Assembly (NCBI GenBank): GCA_964428355.1
Contig: CAYRYU010000017.1
Span: 28,939 to 92,938, forward strand
Reading direction: 5' to 3'
DNA from: CAYRYU01 sp964428355
Lineage (GTDB): Bacteria; Muiribacteriota; Ozemobacteria; Ozemobacterales; Ozemobacteraceae
DNA length: 64,000 nucleotides
Shown here: positions 34,001 to 42,119 of the stretch, one piece after another
How the letters are laid out: each line of letters starts with the position of its first letter
How positions within the stretch are numbered: the first letter of the stretch is position 1
Notes under the pieces: generated by a model
What the model was told of the DNA's origin: nothing
Seen by the model: only the letters and a program-made list of their open reading frames with translations
Databases searched by the model: none
Position numbers and translations under genes: made by a program

Positions 34001-34128
34001 ATGACGGTCTCGACATAGGCATCGCGGCTCTCGGCCATCAGGCGCAGTCCGCATCGCCAGGCGGCCGCGATGAAACCCGGAAGGGCCAGAAGCAGATAGA
34101 TCAGAAGGCCCTTTTTTATCCGGTCCAT
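31051..34128 (-). CDS. DUF5693 membrane protein fused to CsaB-like polysaccharide pyruvyl transferase
   Basis: This 1025-residue fusion has an N-terminal helix and a soluble DUF5693 region (about 30-370), a polytopic membrane block of about ten helices (about 380-650), and a CsaB-type pyruvyl transferase (about 655-1020). The transferase is recognised by GYFGFGNLGDELL, VIPGGGVLQSSTS, PSQGIGPW and the C-terminal SMRLHGCILASLAGVPW. CsaB adds pyruvate ketals to wall polymers that bind SLH domains. DUF5693 and csaB are often neighbours in other genomes; here they are one polypeptide. It follows a small secreted-protein gene by 19 bp. The 3' end overlaps the convergent gene by 28 bp. Confidence 0.9.
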   Translation of the reverse strand: MDRIKKGLLIYLLLALPGFIAAAWRCGLRLMAESRDAYVETVIDFDEWRQLAREEGWRLHDMLNEASKNGASSVGISEDTVESLAAEERISVFTTSEIRKLPEGTEIASFMRSVDVPPGAIWIKSEDDALVDRIEQHLLWKLPNEKVRRLGRHLLLLRKSSLDFRQRVGLGFSRDLIDIIRSKQLGVILRIYNYPGLSDEAVRQIIADLPDPAVVSAVVFAEEEVLGNRGALPAVVRELKARSFRVGWIEFNDQAGMDTLIQGLRGSVPFARVHSIGRRELDENYTVGRAVARFHRAVRDRRLKMLYVRVFFQDKKKFIGDMVRFNLDYLQKIAGGLNDDGFRIPREDSQRRAEPRHLVGILSRGERLAIGLALTLGAVFLGGGISSRFPGSAWFFLVALLTGSGFILVSPESFTMVAGCLGVISYSAIGCLWAIDRYDNRCRIDQGLSISLLREVPLFFSRLVIPGIIGGILVAGLHSEPFYLLHYAQFRGIKLAFLLPLILVGTWSLRRFGGGLLSFFSRPLTARDLFIGAAVIIGTILYLMRSGNVTFLKPSAEEDLARTFLEDLLIARPRNKEFLVGYPAVLFFLFFRLRGAFGILPVLALFIEMGQVSMVNTFCHFHSPLALTFLRGFNGLWLGFLVGTAGMAFYLLCRLVAMAGNKQREGFLLGYFGFGNLGDELLWRTFVGETEKAGVGISWNLLVRGPGPGTLPAGVRPVFRQHLTMVLEAIARSRFLVIPGGGVLQSSTSSGSLLYYSLLLVFARLTGSRILMPSQGIGPWTRDPASEEVFPTIQRAFARINARMVFDGAVHLSARDRLSEEEILHLPGPPIQVHRATDLLFLPEWTTPPRTLSDRKKVGFILRGSNPESERLARLILDTFGNDGKMVAVPMSFQDREDSVSWKSAGYPGEIRKIDEIDPIGAFSDLDAVLSMRLHGCILASLAGVPWFGISHDPKIEGLAREMAWDFVAQPAWLNEETLPKTIQTLLSDPEGAETRLRRKTAELHGIARDDFRLVLDHLGRGERQ

Positions 34129-34147
34129 CAGGATTTTGCGGTGGGAA

Positions 34148-34552
34148 TCACTTCTCGGGTGGGATTCCCACGGCCAGGATCAGGCAGAGGTCTTTTGCCT
34201 CCAGCGTGTAGCTCCCCGAGTCGGGAACGAGGATGAGATGGTTGGCGGGGAGGACAGCGCCAGGCGGGACGGGCTTCCCTTCCGTCAGGTCGACCAGCCC
34301 CTTTCCGGCGGGGCACCGGAGGGAGAGCTTTCCCGACCTTACCACAATCAAGGCTCCCAGAGGAGGTTGGATATGGTCTCCAGCCGGTATGACGAGGCTT
34401 CGGAAGCGGAAGAGCTGGTCGAGGTAGCTTTTCGACACCAATGGGTCGCCGGTCGAGCCTGGGTCCTGGGCAAGCGCGGGGTGGGGGGCCTGGAAAAAAC
34501 CGATTGCCAGGAGCAACAGGAAAGCTGGAAAGGTCGATCGTCGTGGTTTCAT
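34148..34552 (-). CDS. Small secreted protein upstream of the CsaB fusion
   Basis: This 134-residue protein has a signal peptide (about 1-28, ALAQ). The mature part reads like a single beta-sandwich or cupin-like domain (IPAGDHIQPPLGALIVVRSG...LIVPDSGSY). GGAAGGAA lies ahead of ATG 34552; the open frame extends upstream without a ribosome site. It is separated by 19 bp from the CsaB fusion and is probably cotranscribed with it. No family is recognised. Confidence 0.7.
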   Translation of the reverse strand: MKPRRSTFPAFLLLLAIGFFQAPHPALAQDPGSTGDPLVSKSYLDQLFRFRSLVIPAGDHIQPPLGALIVVRSGKLSLRCPAGKGLVDLTEGKPVPPGAVLPANHLILVPDSGSYTLEAKDLCLILAVGIPPEK

Positions 34553-34707
34553 TCTGCGGGTTCCTTCCGGGAAGGATTGGTCGGTCGGACCAGGGCAGAG
34601 TACCACAGCCCGGGAAAAATGTAAAAAGGGAGGGGGAAGTTGCGGGGAAACCTTCAATCGTGGTAGAAATTGTCCGGAATCTGAATACCCTTCCGGAGGA
34701 ACAGATC

Positions 34708-36261
34708 ATGGAATGGACCAAGAACAGCATCGGACGAAGCATCCCTCGGGAACTCAACGGGAAGGTCCTCAAGCCCTTCCAGGGTGCGTTCGGAACGCCC
34801 CCGGACGGGAAGATCGCCACCCGCGCCATTTCCACCACGCGGGCCCGGGGACGGATCGACAAGGTGGTTTCTTCCTGGGACGACCTTCTCGACAAGCTCC
34901 AGATGAAGAATGGCATGACCGTGTCCTTCCACCACCATCTCCGGAACGGTGACCGGATCGTGAACGAGGTCATGAGACGACTCGCCGAGAGGGGTTTGAA
35001 GGACCTGGTGGTTGCACCCTCAGCCCTTTTCCCCGTGCATGACTACCTGGTGGACCTCATCAAGTCGGGCGTCATCTGCCACGTCGAGGGCTCGATGAAC
35101 GGCCAGGTGGGGGTGGCCTGCTCCAAGGGTCTGATGAAGAAACCCGCGGTCCTGCGATCCCACGGCGGAAGATACCGGGCCATCCAGGATGGCGACCTCC
35201 ACATCGATGTCGCGTTCATCGCCGCTCCGACCGCCGATCCGTTGGGCAATGCCACCGGGGTCCACGGAAAGTCCGCTTGCGGACCGGTCTGCTACGCCCT
35301 TCCCGATGCCCTGTTTGCCGACCAGGTGGTCGTCCTGACCGACAACCTGATCCCATATCCCTGCACACCGTGGTCGATCCAGGGCGGAAACGTCGACTAC
35401 GTCCTTCCCGTCGAATCGATCGGAGATCCCGCCCAGATCGTATCGGGAACCACGAAGCTCACGAAATCCCCGACCCAGCTGATGATCGCCGAGCTGACCG
35501 CCCGGTTCATCGAGGAGTCCGGAATCATGAAGGAGGGGTTTTCCTTCCAGGCCGGAGCGGGCGGAATCTCCCTGGCCTTCACGGTTTTCCTCTCGGAACG
35601 GATGAAGAAGAAAGGTGTCCGTGCCTCCTTCGTTCACGGTGGTGCCACCCAGATTCTGGTAGATCTCCTCAACCAGAACCTTGTCGACAAGATCATCGAT
35701 CTCCAGAGCTTCGATCTGGGGGCCGTCCGCTCGATGCGGGACAACCCCACCCGCCACATCGAATCCACCCCGTTCACCTCCTACAACCAGCATGCCAAGG
35801 GGTGCCTCGCCAACATGCTCGACGTGGCGGTTCTCGGAGCCACCGAGATCGATCTTGACTTCAACGTCAACGTCAACACCCACAGCGACGGGCTTCTCCT
35901 CCACGGAATCGGCGGCCATTCCGATGCCTCGGCGGGTGCGTTCTGCACGATCATCACCGCCCCATCCTTCCGTAAGCGGCTTCCTATCATCCGTGAGAAG
36001 GTCACTACCGTCTCCACTCCCGGAGAGGTCATCGACGTGGTCGTCACCGAGCGTGGGATCGCGATCAACCCGCGGCGGGAGGATCTCCTCGAAAGGGTCA
36101 GGGGGACCGGACTTCCTCTCATAACGCTTCCCGAGCTGATGGACAAGGTCCACAAGCTGACCGGGATTCCCGACCAGCCCCGGCTCGGGGAACGGCCAGT
36201 CGCATTGATCGAGTGGCGCGATGGAACCGTCCTGGACGTTGTCCGGGAGGTCCTGGACTGA
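34708..36261 (+). CDS. citF: Citrate lyase alpha subunit / citrate CoA-transferase
   Basis: This 517-residue protein matches CitF in length and features throughout: an N-terminal GRSIP segment, HHHLRNGDRIVN, a Gly-rich GNATGVHGKSACGP, and the C-terminal GIAINPRREDL block typical of the CoA-transferase fold. It would exchange the acetyl group of the acyl-carrier subunit for citrate. The carrier (citD), lyase (citE) and activation genes (citC, citG, citX) are not in this window, so partners must be elsewhere or the protein has another CoA-transferase role. GGAGGAA lies 8 bases before ATG 34708. Confidence 0.93.
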   Translation: MEWTKNSIGRSIPRELNGKVLKPFQGAFGTPPDGKIATRAISTTRARGRIDKVVSSWDDLLDKLQMKNGMTVSFHHHLRNGDRIVNEVMRRLAERGLKDLVVAPSALFPVHDYLVDLIKSGVICHVEGSMNGQVGVACSKGLMKKPAVLRSHGGRYRAIQDGDLHIDVAFIAAPTADPLGNATGVHGKSACGPVCYALPDALFADQVVVLTDNLIPYPCTPWSIQGGNVDYVLPVESIGDPAQIVSGTTKLTKSPTQLMIAELTARFIEESGIMKEGFSFQAGAGGISLAFTVFLSERMKKKGVRASFVHGGATQILVDLLNQNLVDKIIDLQSFDLGAVRSMRDNPTRHIESTPFTSYNQHAKGCLANMLDVAVLGATEIDLDFNVNVNTHSDGLLLHGIGGHSDASAGAFCTIITAPSFRKRLPIIREKVTTVSTPGEVIDVVVTERGIAINPRREDLLERVRGTGLPLITLPELMDKVHKLTGIPDQPRLGERPVALIEWRDGTVLDVVREVLD

Positions 36262-36298
36262 TCGGGTACGCCTCCTGCCGGTCCGGTGAGGTGACGCA

Positions 36299-37192
36299 AT
36301 GAGCGGGAACGGTAATCGTTCGTCGGTTCTTGTCGTCACCGTTTTCCTCTTTCTTCTTGGGATTTCCATTCCCGGCATGGCGCAGACGCCTGCCTCCAAG
36401 GTCGCCATCGGCCTCATCTACAGCAAATCCCAGGCGGAAGACCTGAGGGAGGGTACCGACCGGCTTTCCAACTACCGGAATGCCCTGGAAAAAGCGGGCG
36501 CGCAAGTTTTCCCGATCTCGCCACTCTATTCCTCCGGGTTCCTGGCCGCCCAGATGCGCAGGGTCGAAGGTCTCCTCGTCCCCGGCGGGATCGACATCGA
36601 CCCCGTTCTCTACCGCCAGGAACTGAACCCCCTGCTCGAAGAATTCGACCCGGAATGGGATCGCTTCGAACTCGGGGTGATGGGGGCCTGTCTCCACAGG
36701 AATCTGCCCGTCCTCGGTATCTGTCGCGGGCTTCAACTCATGAACGTCCATTTCGGGGGAACCCTTTTTCAGGATCTTCCAACTCAACTTCCCGCTGCAA
36801 GAACCCGTGTTTCGGGGATAATCCACCGCCTCAGGGTGGACGGAAAGAGCCGTTTCATCTCCCATCCCGTCCGCATTCTCCCCGGAACGCTTCTGGCGCG
36901 AGTCTGGGGGGCGGGGGAAATCGAAACTAATTCCTACCATCATCAGGCCGTCCTGGAACCGGGCCGGGGACTCATCGTTTCCGCCCGGACAGCGGACGGC
37001 GTGGTCGAAGGTTTCGAGCATCCGGGGTACCCTTTCGTGGTCGGGGTCCAGTTCCACCCGGAGAAGAGCATTCCCGAAAATCCCAGATTTCTCGCCCTTT
37101 TCGACGCTTTCGTCTCCGCTGCGCGGAGTTTGCGTAGGACAGGTGCGAGGGGGCACCTCCCATCCCAATCAACGGATCCGGACGGGAAATAG
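36299..37192 (+). CDS. Periplasmic gamma-glutamyl-GABA hydrolase-like (peptidase C26)
   Basis: This 297-residue protein has a signal peptide (about 1-28, GMAQ). A class I glutamine-amidotransferase fold of the PuuD/C26 type follows: nucleophile Cys142 in VLGICRGLQLMN, and His253/Glu255 in GVQFHPEKS. Cytoplasmic PuuD cleaves gamma-glutamyl amides; an exported form may hydrolyse gamma-glutamyl bonds in peptides or wall fragments. GAGGTGA precedes the ATG. It lies 37 bp after citF and 9 bp before the sulfatase gene, so these three may form an operon. Confidence 0.9.
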   Translation: MSGNGNRSSVLVVTVFLFLLGISIPGMAQTPASKVAIGLIYSKSQAEDLREGTDRLSNYRNALEKAGAQVFPISPLYSSGFLAAQMRRVEGLLVPGGIDIDPVLYRQELNPLLEEFDPEWDRFELGVMGACLHRNLPVLGICRGLQLMNVHFGGTLFQDLPTQLPAARTRVSGIIHRLRVDGKSRFISHPVRILPGTLLARVWGAGEIETNSYHHQAVLEPGRGLIVSARTADGVVEGFEHPGYPFVVGVQFHPEKSIPENPRFLALFDAFVSAARSLRRTGARGHLPSQSTDPDGK

Positions 37193-37201
37193 GCTTCACC
37201 A

Positions 37202-39052
37202 TTGGGTTCGATTCTCATCCTCCTCTGCCTTTTCTGGAAGCTTTTCCTGTTCGGGCTCGAGATAAACGATGGACACGTCGTTCCCGCCTATTTTTGCACC
37301 TCCCTGCTGGTTGCGGTTGTTCTTCACCTGGCCCTTCGGATCGTTCGGGGAACCCGGGCCCGCCTCCTGGTCGCTGCGGCGGCCGATTTCATCTTTTCGT
37401 GGGTGGTCCTGGTCACGATGGTCTACTTCCGGTTTTACGGGCAGCCTTTTCCCCTCGACCTGTTCATGCTTTCCGATACCGTTGGTGATATCCGGAACAC
37501 CGTAACCGAGATCTTCCTCGTCCAGGATGTATGGTTCATCCTTCCCGAGGTGATCCTGGTCTCTTCGCTTTCTTTTCCCCGTTTTCGTTCCCGTTTCTTC
37601 CGCAAGGAGGATGAGGAAAACTCCTCTTCCGGAAAAGCCGCATGGATACTTGCGGGTTCCCTCGTTCTGGGGGCCGGTTTCCTTGCACCCACCGGTTTCT
37701 GGACCATGCCCGGGCGGATGCAGGGACGGGAGGGTCTTTCGGTTTTGAACCCCCTTTTCCTCTATTCGGTCGACCTGGGCCGGATGGCCTGGCGGGCACT
37801 TTTCTTCCCCTCGCCTGAAGAGCGGGAATCGATCCGCCGGGAGCTGCTCAGGATCGCCGAAGAACGCAGGGGCCGGGGGGGATCGGTTCTTCCCACCCCG
37901 GACGGAAAACCGCTCGGCCAGCCGAACATCGTGATCATCCAGTTCGAGGCCCTGATGTGGTTTGCCCTGGGAAAAACCATTGATGGGCGGGAGGTTACCC
38001 CCTTCCTGAACTCACTCGCCTCCCGGTCGGTCCTCCTGAGAAACTTCTACTCGGAAGGTTACAATTCGCTGGATGCGGAGTTCCCGGTGGTGACCTCGCT
38101 TCACCCGCTCAAGGACCACCACGCGAACGTTTCGTTTTTCGAAAACGATTTCCAGTCCCTTCCGAAAGTCTTGAAAAAGGCCGGATACCACTCCGTTTTC
38201 GCGGGAGGTCATTTCAAGCATTTCTGGAACGCCGCCCGGATGAACTTCGGGTTGGGGTTCGATACCTCGTTTTTCGGCGATTCGATGGGCTCGACCACGA
38301 TGGTGGGCCATTTCCCCGCCGATCGGGACTTCTTCGCCACGATGACGGGAGCCCTCGAAAGTCTTCCGAGGCCGTTTTATGCCTCTCTGGAAATGAGCAG
38401 CTCCCACCATCCGTTCGCCCTGTACAACATCCCCCTGGCTTTCCCCCCCGAAACTTTGCCCGGGGACGACATCCTCTGGAAAAGGTATTTCAACGTCATC
38501 AATTATTCCGACGGGGAGCTCGGACGGTTCCTGACAGGAGTCGCATCGGCTTCCTGGTTTTCCAACACCCTTTTCGTAATCTACGGAGACCACTTCGTCC
38601 CGATTCCCACACTGATCGCTTCTTCCCCGGAAGCTTTGGCGACATACCCGGCGGAGGTTCGGAACGAGGTGACCCGGCTCCTTCTTTCACACGTTCCCTG
38701 CTTCATCTTTTCCCCCGCGAACATTTCCCCAGGGGTTATCGACAAGTTCGCCTCCCATGTAGATCTCGCCCCGACGGTCGTTTCCCTTGTCGGAATCGAA
38801 CAACCTCCCGAGTTTCTCGGTGAATCGGTTTTCACCCCGGGCAAAGGGTTCATGGTCAACAAGTATTTCTGGGGTTTCGACGGGGAGAGGGTTTACGGCG
38901 GGGCGGACAAAGTTGCGGGGAATTTCCGCTGGGCATTCAAATATCCCGGCTTCCAGTTTGTCGAACCCGGGCCGGACCTGAAGGAAAGGTTTTCCCGCCT
39001 TCTCCTTTCGGAAAGGATGATTTTCAACGATACCTGCCATATCTCCCCTTGA
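37202..39052 (+). CDS. LtaS/OpgB-like membrane sulfatase (phosphoglycerol transferase family)
   Basis: This 616-residue protein has four or five N-terminal helices (about 1-150 and 155-175) and an extracellular alkaline-phosphatase/sulfatase-fold domain (about 245-590). Motifs include NIVIIQFEAL, GYNSLDAEF and VIYGDHFVPIP. In LtaS the nucleophile is a Thr in the segment matching GYNSLDAEF; Ser289 occupies that place here, which may still serve as nucleophile. It would transfer phosphoglycerol-type or phosphoethanolamine groups to envelope polymers. The start is a TTG at 37202 chosen to keep the first helix; it is uncertain. It sits 9 bp after the C26 gene. Confidence 0.85.
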   Translation: MGSILILLCLFWKLFLFGLEINDGHVVPAYFCTSLLVAVVLHLALRIVRGTRARLLVAAAADFIFSWVVLVTMVYFRFYGQPFPLDLFMLSDTVGDIRNTVTEIFLVQDVWFILPEVILVSSLSFPRFRSRFFRKEDEENSSSGKAAWILAGSLVLGAGFLAPTGFWTMPGRMQGREGLSVLNPLFLYSVDLGRMAWRALFFPSPEERESIRRELLRIAEERRGRGGSVLPTPDGKPLGQPNIVIIQFEALMWFALGKTIDGREVTPFLNSLASRSVLLRNFYSEGYNSLDAEFPVVTSLHPLKDHHANVSFFENDFQSLPKVLKKAGYHSVFAGGHFKHFWNAARMNFGLGFDTSFFGDSMGSTTMVGHFPADRDFFATMTGALESLPRPFYASLEMSSSHHPFALYNIPLAFPPETLPGDDILWKRYFNVINYSDGELGRFLTGVASASWFSNTLFVIYGDHFVPIPTLIASSPEALATYPAEVRNEVTRLLLSHVPCFIFSPANISPGVIDKFASHVDLAPTVVSLVGIEQPPEFLGESVFTPGKGFMVNKYFWGFDGERVYGGADKVAGNFRWAFKYPGFQFVEPGPDLKERFSRLLLSERMIFNDTCHISP

Positions 39053-39130
39053 AGGTGCGGCAAGCCCAGTTGGGCATCCCCCTTCTGGCAAATAGACCCG
39101 GACACTGCAGCAAGGTTACTGACAAAAAAT

Positions 39131-39238
39131 GCCGCTGAGCCGCAGAGAACACCGAGAAAGCCCTGGGGTTTCGGGAAAAAGGAAAAAGCATCCGTCCGAT
39201 TCATCGACAGCCTCTGTGGCTCTGTGTCTCCGTGGCAA
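39131..39238. repeat. Imperfect inverted-repeat element of about 108 bp
   Basis: GCCGCTGAGCCGCAGAG (39131) is matched in inverted form by CTCTGTGGCTCTGTGTCTCC (39212) and CGTGGC. The low-complexity CAGAG/CTCTG character resembles short repeats seen between genes in many metagenome bins. No gene is visible in the 395 bp region 39053-39447; the rest appears to be plain intergenic DNA. Confidence 0.5.
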
Positions 39239-39447
39239 TCCTATCAGAGAACCTGCTTAGGGGTCTAAAACCGCGAACGTTTCCGCAATGAGCATGGTTC
39301 GAGAACCGCACTGCGGAGCCGGTTCATCGGCATCAGGGGTTGCGGAGACTTTTTTGCCACAAAATGCGATCCCCCATCGTAATCAGGGAAAGTCGAGGGA
39401 AACACGAAGGAAATCCGGCCAGGTAAAAACGGGAAGAGGGGGAGAAC

Positions 39448-39921
39448 ATGAACAGGTTGCTCATCGCCATCGGAATGTTCCTGACCATCGCCACGGCGGT
39501 TCTGGCGGAGAAGGTCCCTGAAGACGGAATCATCAGCCAGGAGACCCTCGTCATGGCCCAAAAGGCATATGCGCGGATCGTGAAGCTGATCGAGGTCGGG
39601 CAGGCCAACCGGTTCGAGGCATTGATGGCCCGGAAACATCTTTTGGAGCTTAAATTCCACCAGAATCCGGATGATTCCGCTTCCTACAAAGCCCTGGCCC
39701 AGAACACCATCGACCGGATCGCGGTGCTTCAGGTCCTGGTGAGCCGCGGAATGGTCTCCAAGATGGAAATGCAACTGACCATCGAGGAAAAGGAGATGCG
39801 TGCCCGGCATGCGAAGGCGTTCCTCAAGGAGGCTGAGCTAAGCGTCAAGGCGGGGCAGATCTCCTCGGTCGGCCTCCAGACGATCCGGGAAGCCTGTGCG
39901 ATCCTGGGGATCTCCCGCTAG
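39448..39921 (+). CDS. Small secreted helical protein
   Basis: This 157-residue protein has a signal peptide (about 1-20, AVLA) and an almost entirely helical mature part rich in Lys, Glu, Ala and Arg, with likely coiled-coil character (about 30-145). GGGGGAGAAC precedes the ATG directly. No family is recognised. A terminator at 40020 closes the transcript. Confidence 0.75.
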   Translation: MNRLLIAIGMFLTIATAVLAEKVPEDGIISQETLVMAQKAYARIVKLIEVGQANRFEALMARKHLLELKFHQNPDDSASYKALAQNTIDRIAVLQVLVSRGMVSKMEMQLTIEEKEMRARHAKAFLKEAELSVKAGQISSVGLQTIREACAILGISR

Positions 39922-40019
39922 AGGGTGAATGAAGCCTCCAATAGGTCCGGGGTGCGACCTTCGATTAAGCCCCCTGGTCGAACACGTCGGCCCGCCAAGC
40001 CACATCATTCTCTAAGAAT

Positions 40020-40046
40020 GGCCCCGGAAGGGGCCTTCGCTTTTTC
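40020..40046 (+). terminator. Rho-independent terminator
   Basis: GGCCCC-GGAA-GGGGCC forms a perfect 6 bp GC stem with a tetraloop, followed by TTCGCTTTTTC. It is downstream of the small secreted protein gene ending at 39921. Confidence 0.75.
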
Positions 40047-40309
40047 GGAGACATTACGGAAACCGTGGAACACGGAAATCCTTGTACGGGGGTGGTATTT
40101 TCCTTGCTTTCAAATCGGGAAAGGCGGTATTTTTCCAGTGGCTCCGATCATGCGACGGAAGAGGTGAATCGAGTGATCCGTGTTCCAGCTTCAATCCGCA
40201 CAAACGGAGTCTGGCCCAATGGAGATGTGCGGTTTTCGCGCAAACGGCCTTCCTGCGCGGGTTTCCGTGCGGTTTTCGCACGATTTTCTGGCTTTTGGGG
40301 ATACGGGTC

Positions 40310-40387
40310 CCCGAAACACTTGCCTGCGGATCCCGCCGGGAAGGGGTTCCCGAAACACTTGCCTGCGGTTCCCGCCGGGAAGGGGTC
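40310..40387 (+). repeat. Two tandem 39 bp repeats ahead of the 5'-nucleotidase gene
   Basis: Units at 40310-40348 and 40349-40387 begin CCCGAAACACTTGCCTGCGG and differ at only two positions. Each ends with GGGAAGGGG, so the second copy places this purine tract about 12 bases before ATG 40398. They lie in the 476 bp region 39922-40397, which otherwise holds only the terminator at 40020. The unit is 13 codons long and open in the gene's frame, so an upstream start is possible but less likely. Confidence 0.8.
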
Positions 40388-40397
40388 CCCCCGATTC

Positions 40398-42119
40398 ATG
40401 GTCCAACTGGCTTTGGTGGTTTCCATCCTTCTTGGGATCCTCATCGGAGCGGGACAAGCCGAGCCCCTTGCGTCCCGATCCCGGACGCTGACTATTCTTT
40501 ATACCAACGATACCCATTCCCATCTCAAGGCCTTCGATCTTCCGGACGTCGGGAAGGACGTGGGGGGGCTTGGGCGCCGCGAAGCCTATTTCCAGAGGGT
40601 CAGGAAGGAGAACCCCGCGACCCTGGTACTCGACGGCGGGGATATCTTCCAGGGGACGTCCTTCTTCTCCTTCTTCAAGGGTGAGGTCGATGTCAAGGGG
40701 TTCTCCCTCCTTGGATACGACGCCACGGTCCTGGGAAACCACGATATCGACGAGGGCCTGGAAAACACTTTGAAGCTTTTTCGGGAAGCCTCTTTTCCCA
40801 TGCTGTGTTCCAATGTCAGGTATTCGGGGTCGAAGGAACCTGTGTTCGAGGGATTCCGTATCGTCAATCGCGAAGGTTTCCGGGCCGGGCTCATCGGGGT
40901 GATCGGGAAAGATGCATGGAGCGTGATTCCACTCAACCGGCGCAGCGGCATCGAATTCACCGACGAGTTCGAGTCCGTGGCAAGCCTTGCGGCGACTCTC
41001 AGGGCCCAGACAGACGTTGTCATTCTTCTTTCCCACCTCGGGTACGAGGGCGACCTCGAGATGGCCGCGAAGGTCCCGAACCTCGACGTCATCATCGGTG
41101 GTCACACCAACACCTACCTTGAAACTCCCGTTCTCGTGAAACATGAATCCCGGCTGGTGGCACACTCCGGGAAAAGCGGCCTTGGCGGGACCGTTATCGT
41201 TCAGGGCTTCAAGATGGGTGTTTTCGTCGGGCGGCTGGATCTGCAATTCGATCCGTCGGGGAACATCGCGACATATTCAGGTTCCCTTCAGATTCTCGAC
41301 AAGAGTATTCCCGTCCTCCCCAACTCCCCTGTCGAGAGACTGGTTGGGGTTTATGAAGAACGTATCCGGGCCCAGACTTCCCAGATCATCGGGATGAACC
41401 CCGAGGAACTGCCTTATCCCGAGGGTCAGAAGCATGTTCGCGATCTTCCCCTTGGCACATTCGTTTGCGAGACCATGCGGGAGTTCGTCCGGGCGGATCT
41501 GGCGATAATCAACTCCGGCGGCATCAGGGCAAGCCTGAAGTCGGGGGAGATAACGATGGGGGATATCTTCGACCTTTGCCCCTTCGAGAACACGGTGACG
41601 GTGGTAAACCTCAGTGGTGCTGCAATCCGTGGGATGTTGGAGTTCATCTGCCAGAGGTATTCCACGATCACGGGTTATCAGTATGCAGGAGTTTCGTGTG
41701 TTTTCGATCTCAGGGCCCGGGTTGTCCGGGACATTTTCGTGGGAGGCTCTCCCCTGGATCCGAAAAAGGAATACCGCCTCGCGACGATCTCATATCTGAC
41801 CGACGGAAATCAGAACGGGAAAGATTTGTTCAAGGAAGCGCGATCGGTGAGCGAAACGGGATTCCTGATGCGGGACGCGATTCTGGAATACCTACGGGTT
41901 CACAGGACCGTTTCGGTGCCCGAGGGGAAACGGATCAATTTCGTTCCCGAGCCCGAAGAACTTGGCCTTGGTGACCGATCACCTCCCGGGCCGGAAAAAA
42001 CCTCCGTTCCCGAAAAGTCTTCAGGCCGGGAAAAAGGTTTCGGAGCGGGAGCGGTTTCTGATGCTCCTAGAGATGTAGATCCAGCCACAGGCACCCCCCA
42101 AAAACCAGGCTCGAGGTAA
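40398..42119 (+). CDS. Periplasmic 5'-nucleotidase / UDP-sugar hydrolase family
   Basis: This 573-residue protein has a signal peptide (about 1-21, GAGQA). The metallophosphatase domain (about 30-270) has the expected ligands: YTNDTHSH (Asp38, His40), DGGDIFQGT, LGNHDID, LSHLGYEGD and IGGHTN. The C-terminal substrate domain (about 320-530) has NSGGIRASL and the aromatic Tyr region. It dephosphorylates extracellular nucleotides. The last 50 residues are a low-complexity charged tail. ATG 40398 is preferred because the signal peptide begins there. The 3' end overlaps the convergent gene by 53 bp. Confidence 0.9.
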   Translation: MVQLALVVSILLGILIGAGQAEPLASRSRTLTILYTNDTHSHLKAFDLPDVGKDVGGLGRREAYFQRVRKENPATLVLDGGDIFQGTSFFSFFKGEVDVKGFSLLGYDATVLGNHDIDEGLENTLKLFREASFPMLCSNVRYSGSKEPVFEGFRIVNREGFRAGLIGVIGKDAWSVIPLNRRSGIEFTDEFESVASLAATLRAQTDVVILLSHLGYEGDLEMAAKVPNLDVIIGGHTNTYLETPVLVKHESRLVAHSGKSGLGGTVIVQGFKMGVFVGRLDLQFDPSGNIATYSGSLQILDKSIPVLPNSPVERLVGVYEERIRAQTSQIIGMNPEELPYPEGQKHVRDLPLGTFVCETMREFVRADLAIINSGGIRASLKSGEITMGDIFDLCPFENTVTVVNLSGAAIRGMLEFICQRYSTITGYQYAGVSCVFDLRARVVRDIFVGGSPLDPKKEYRLATISYLTDGNQNGKDLFKEARSVSETGFLMRDAILEYLRVHRTVSVPEGKRINFVPEPEELGLGDRSPPGPEKTSVPEKSSGREKGFGAGAVSDAPRDVDPATGTPQKPGSR

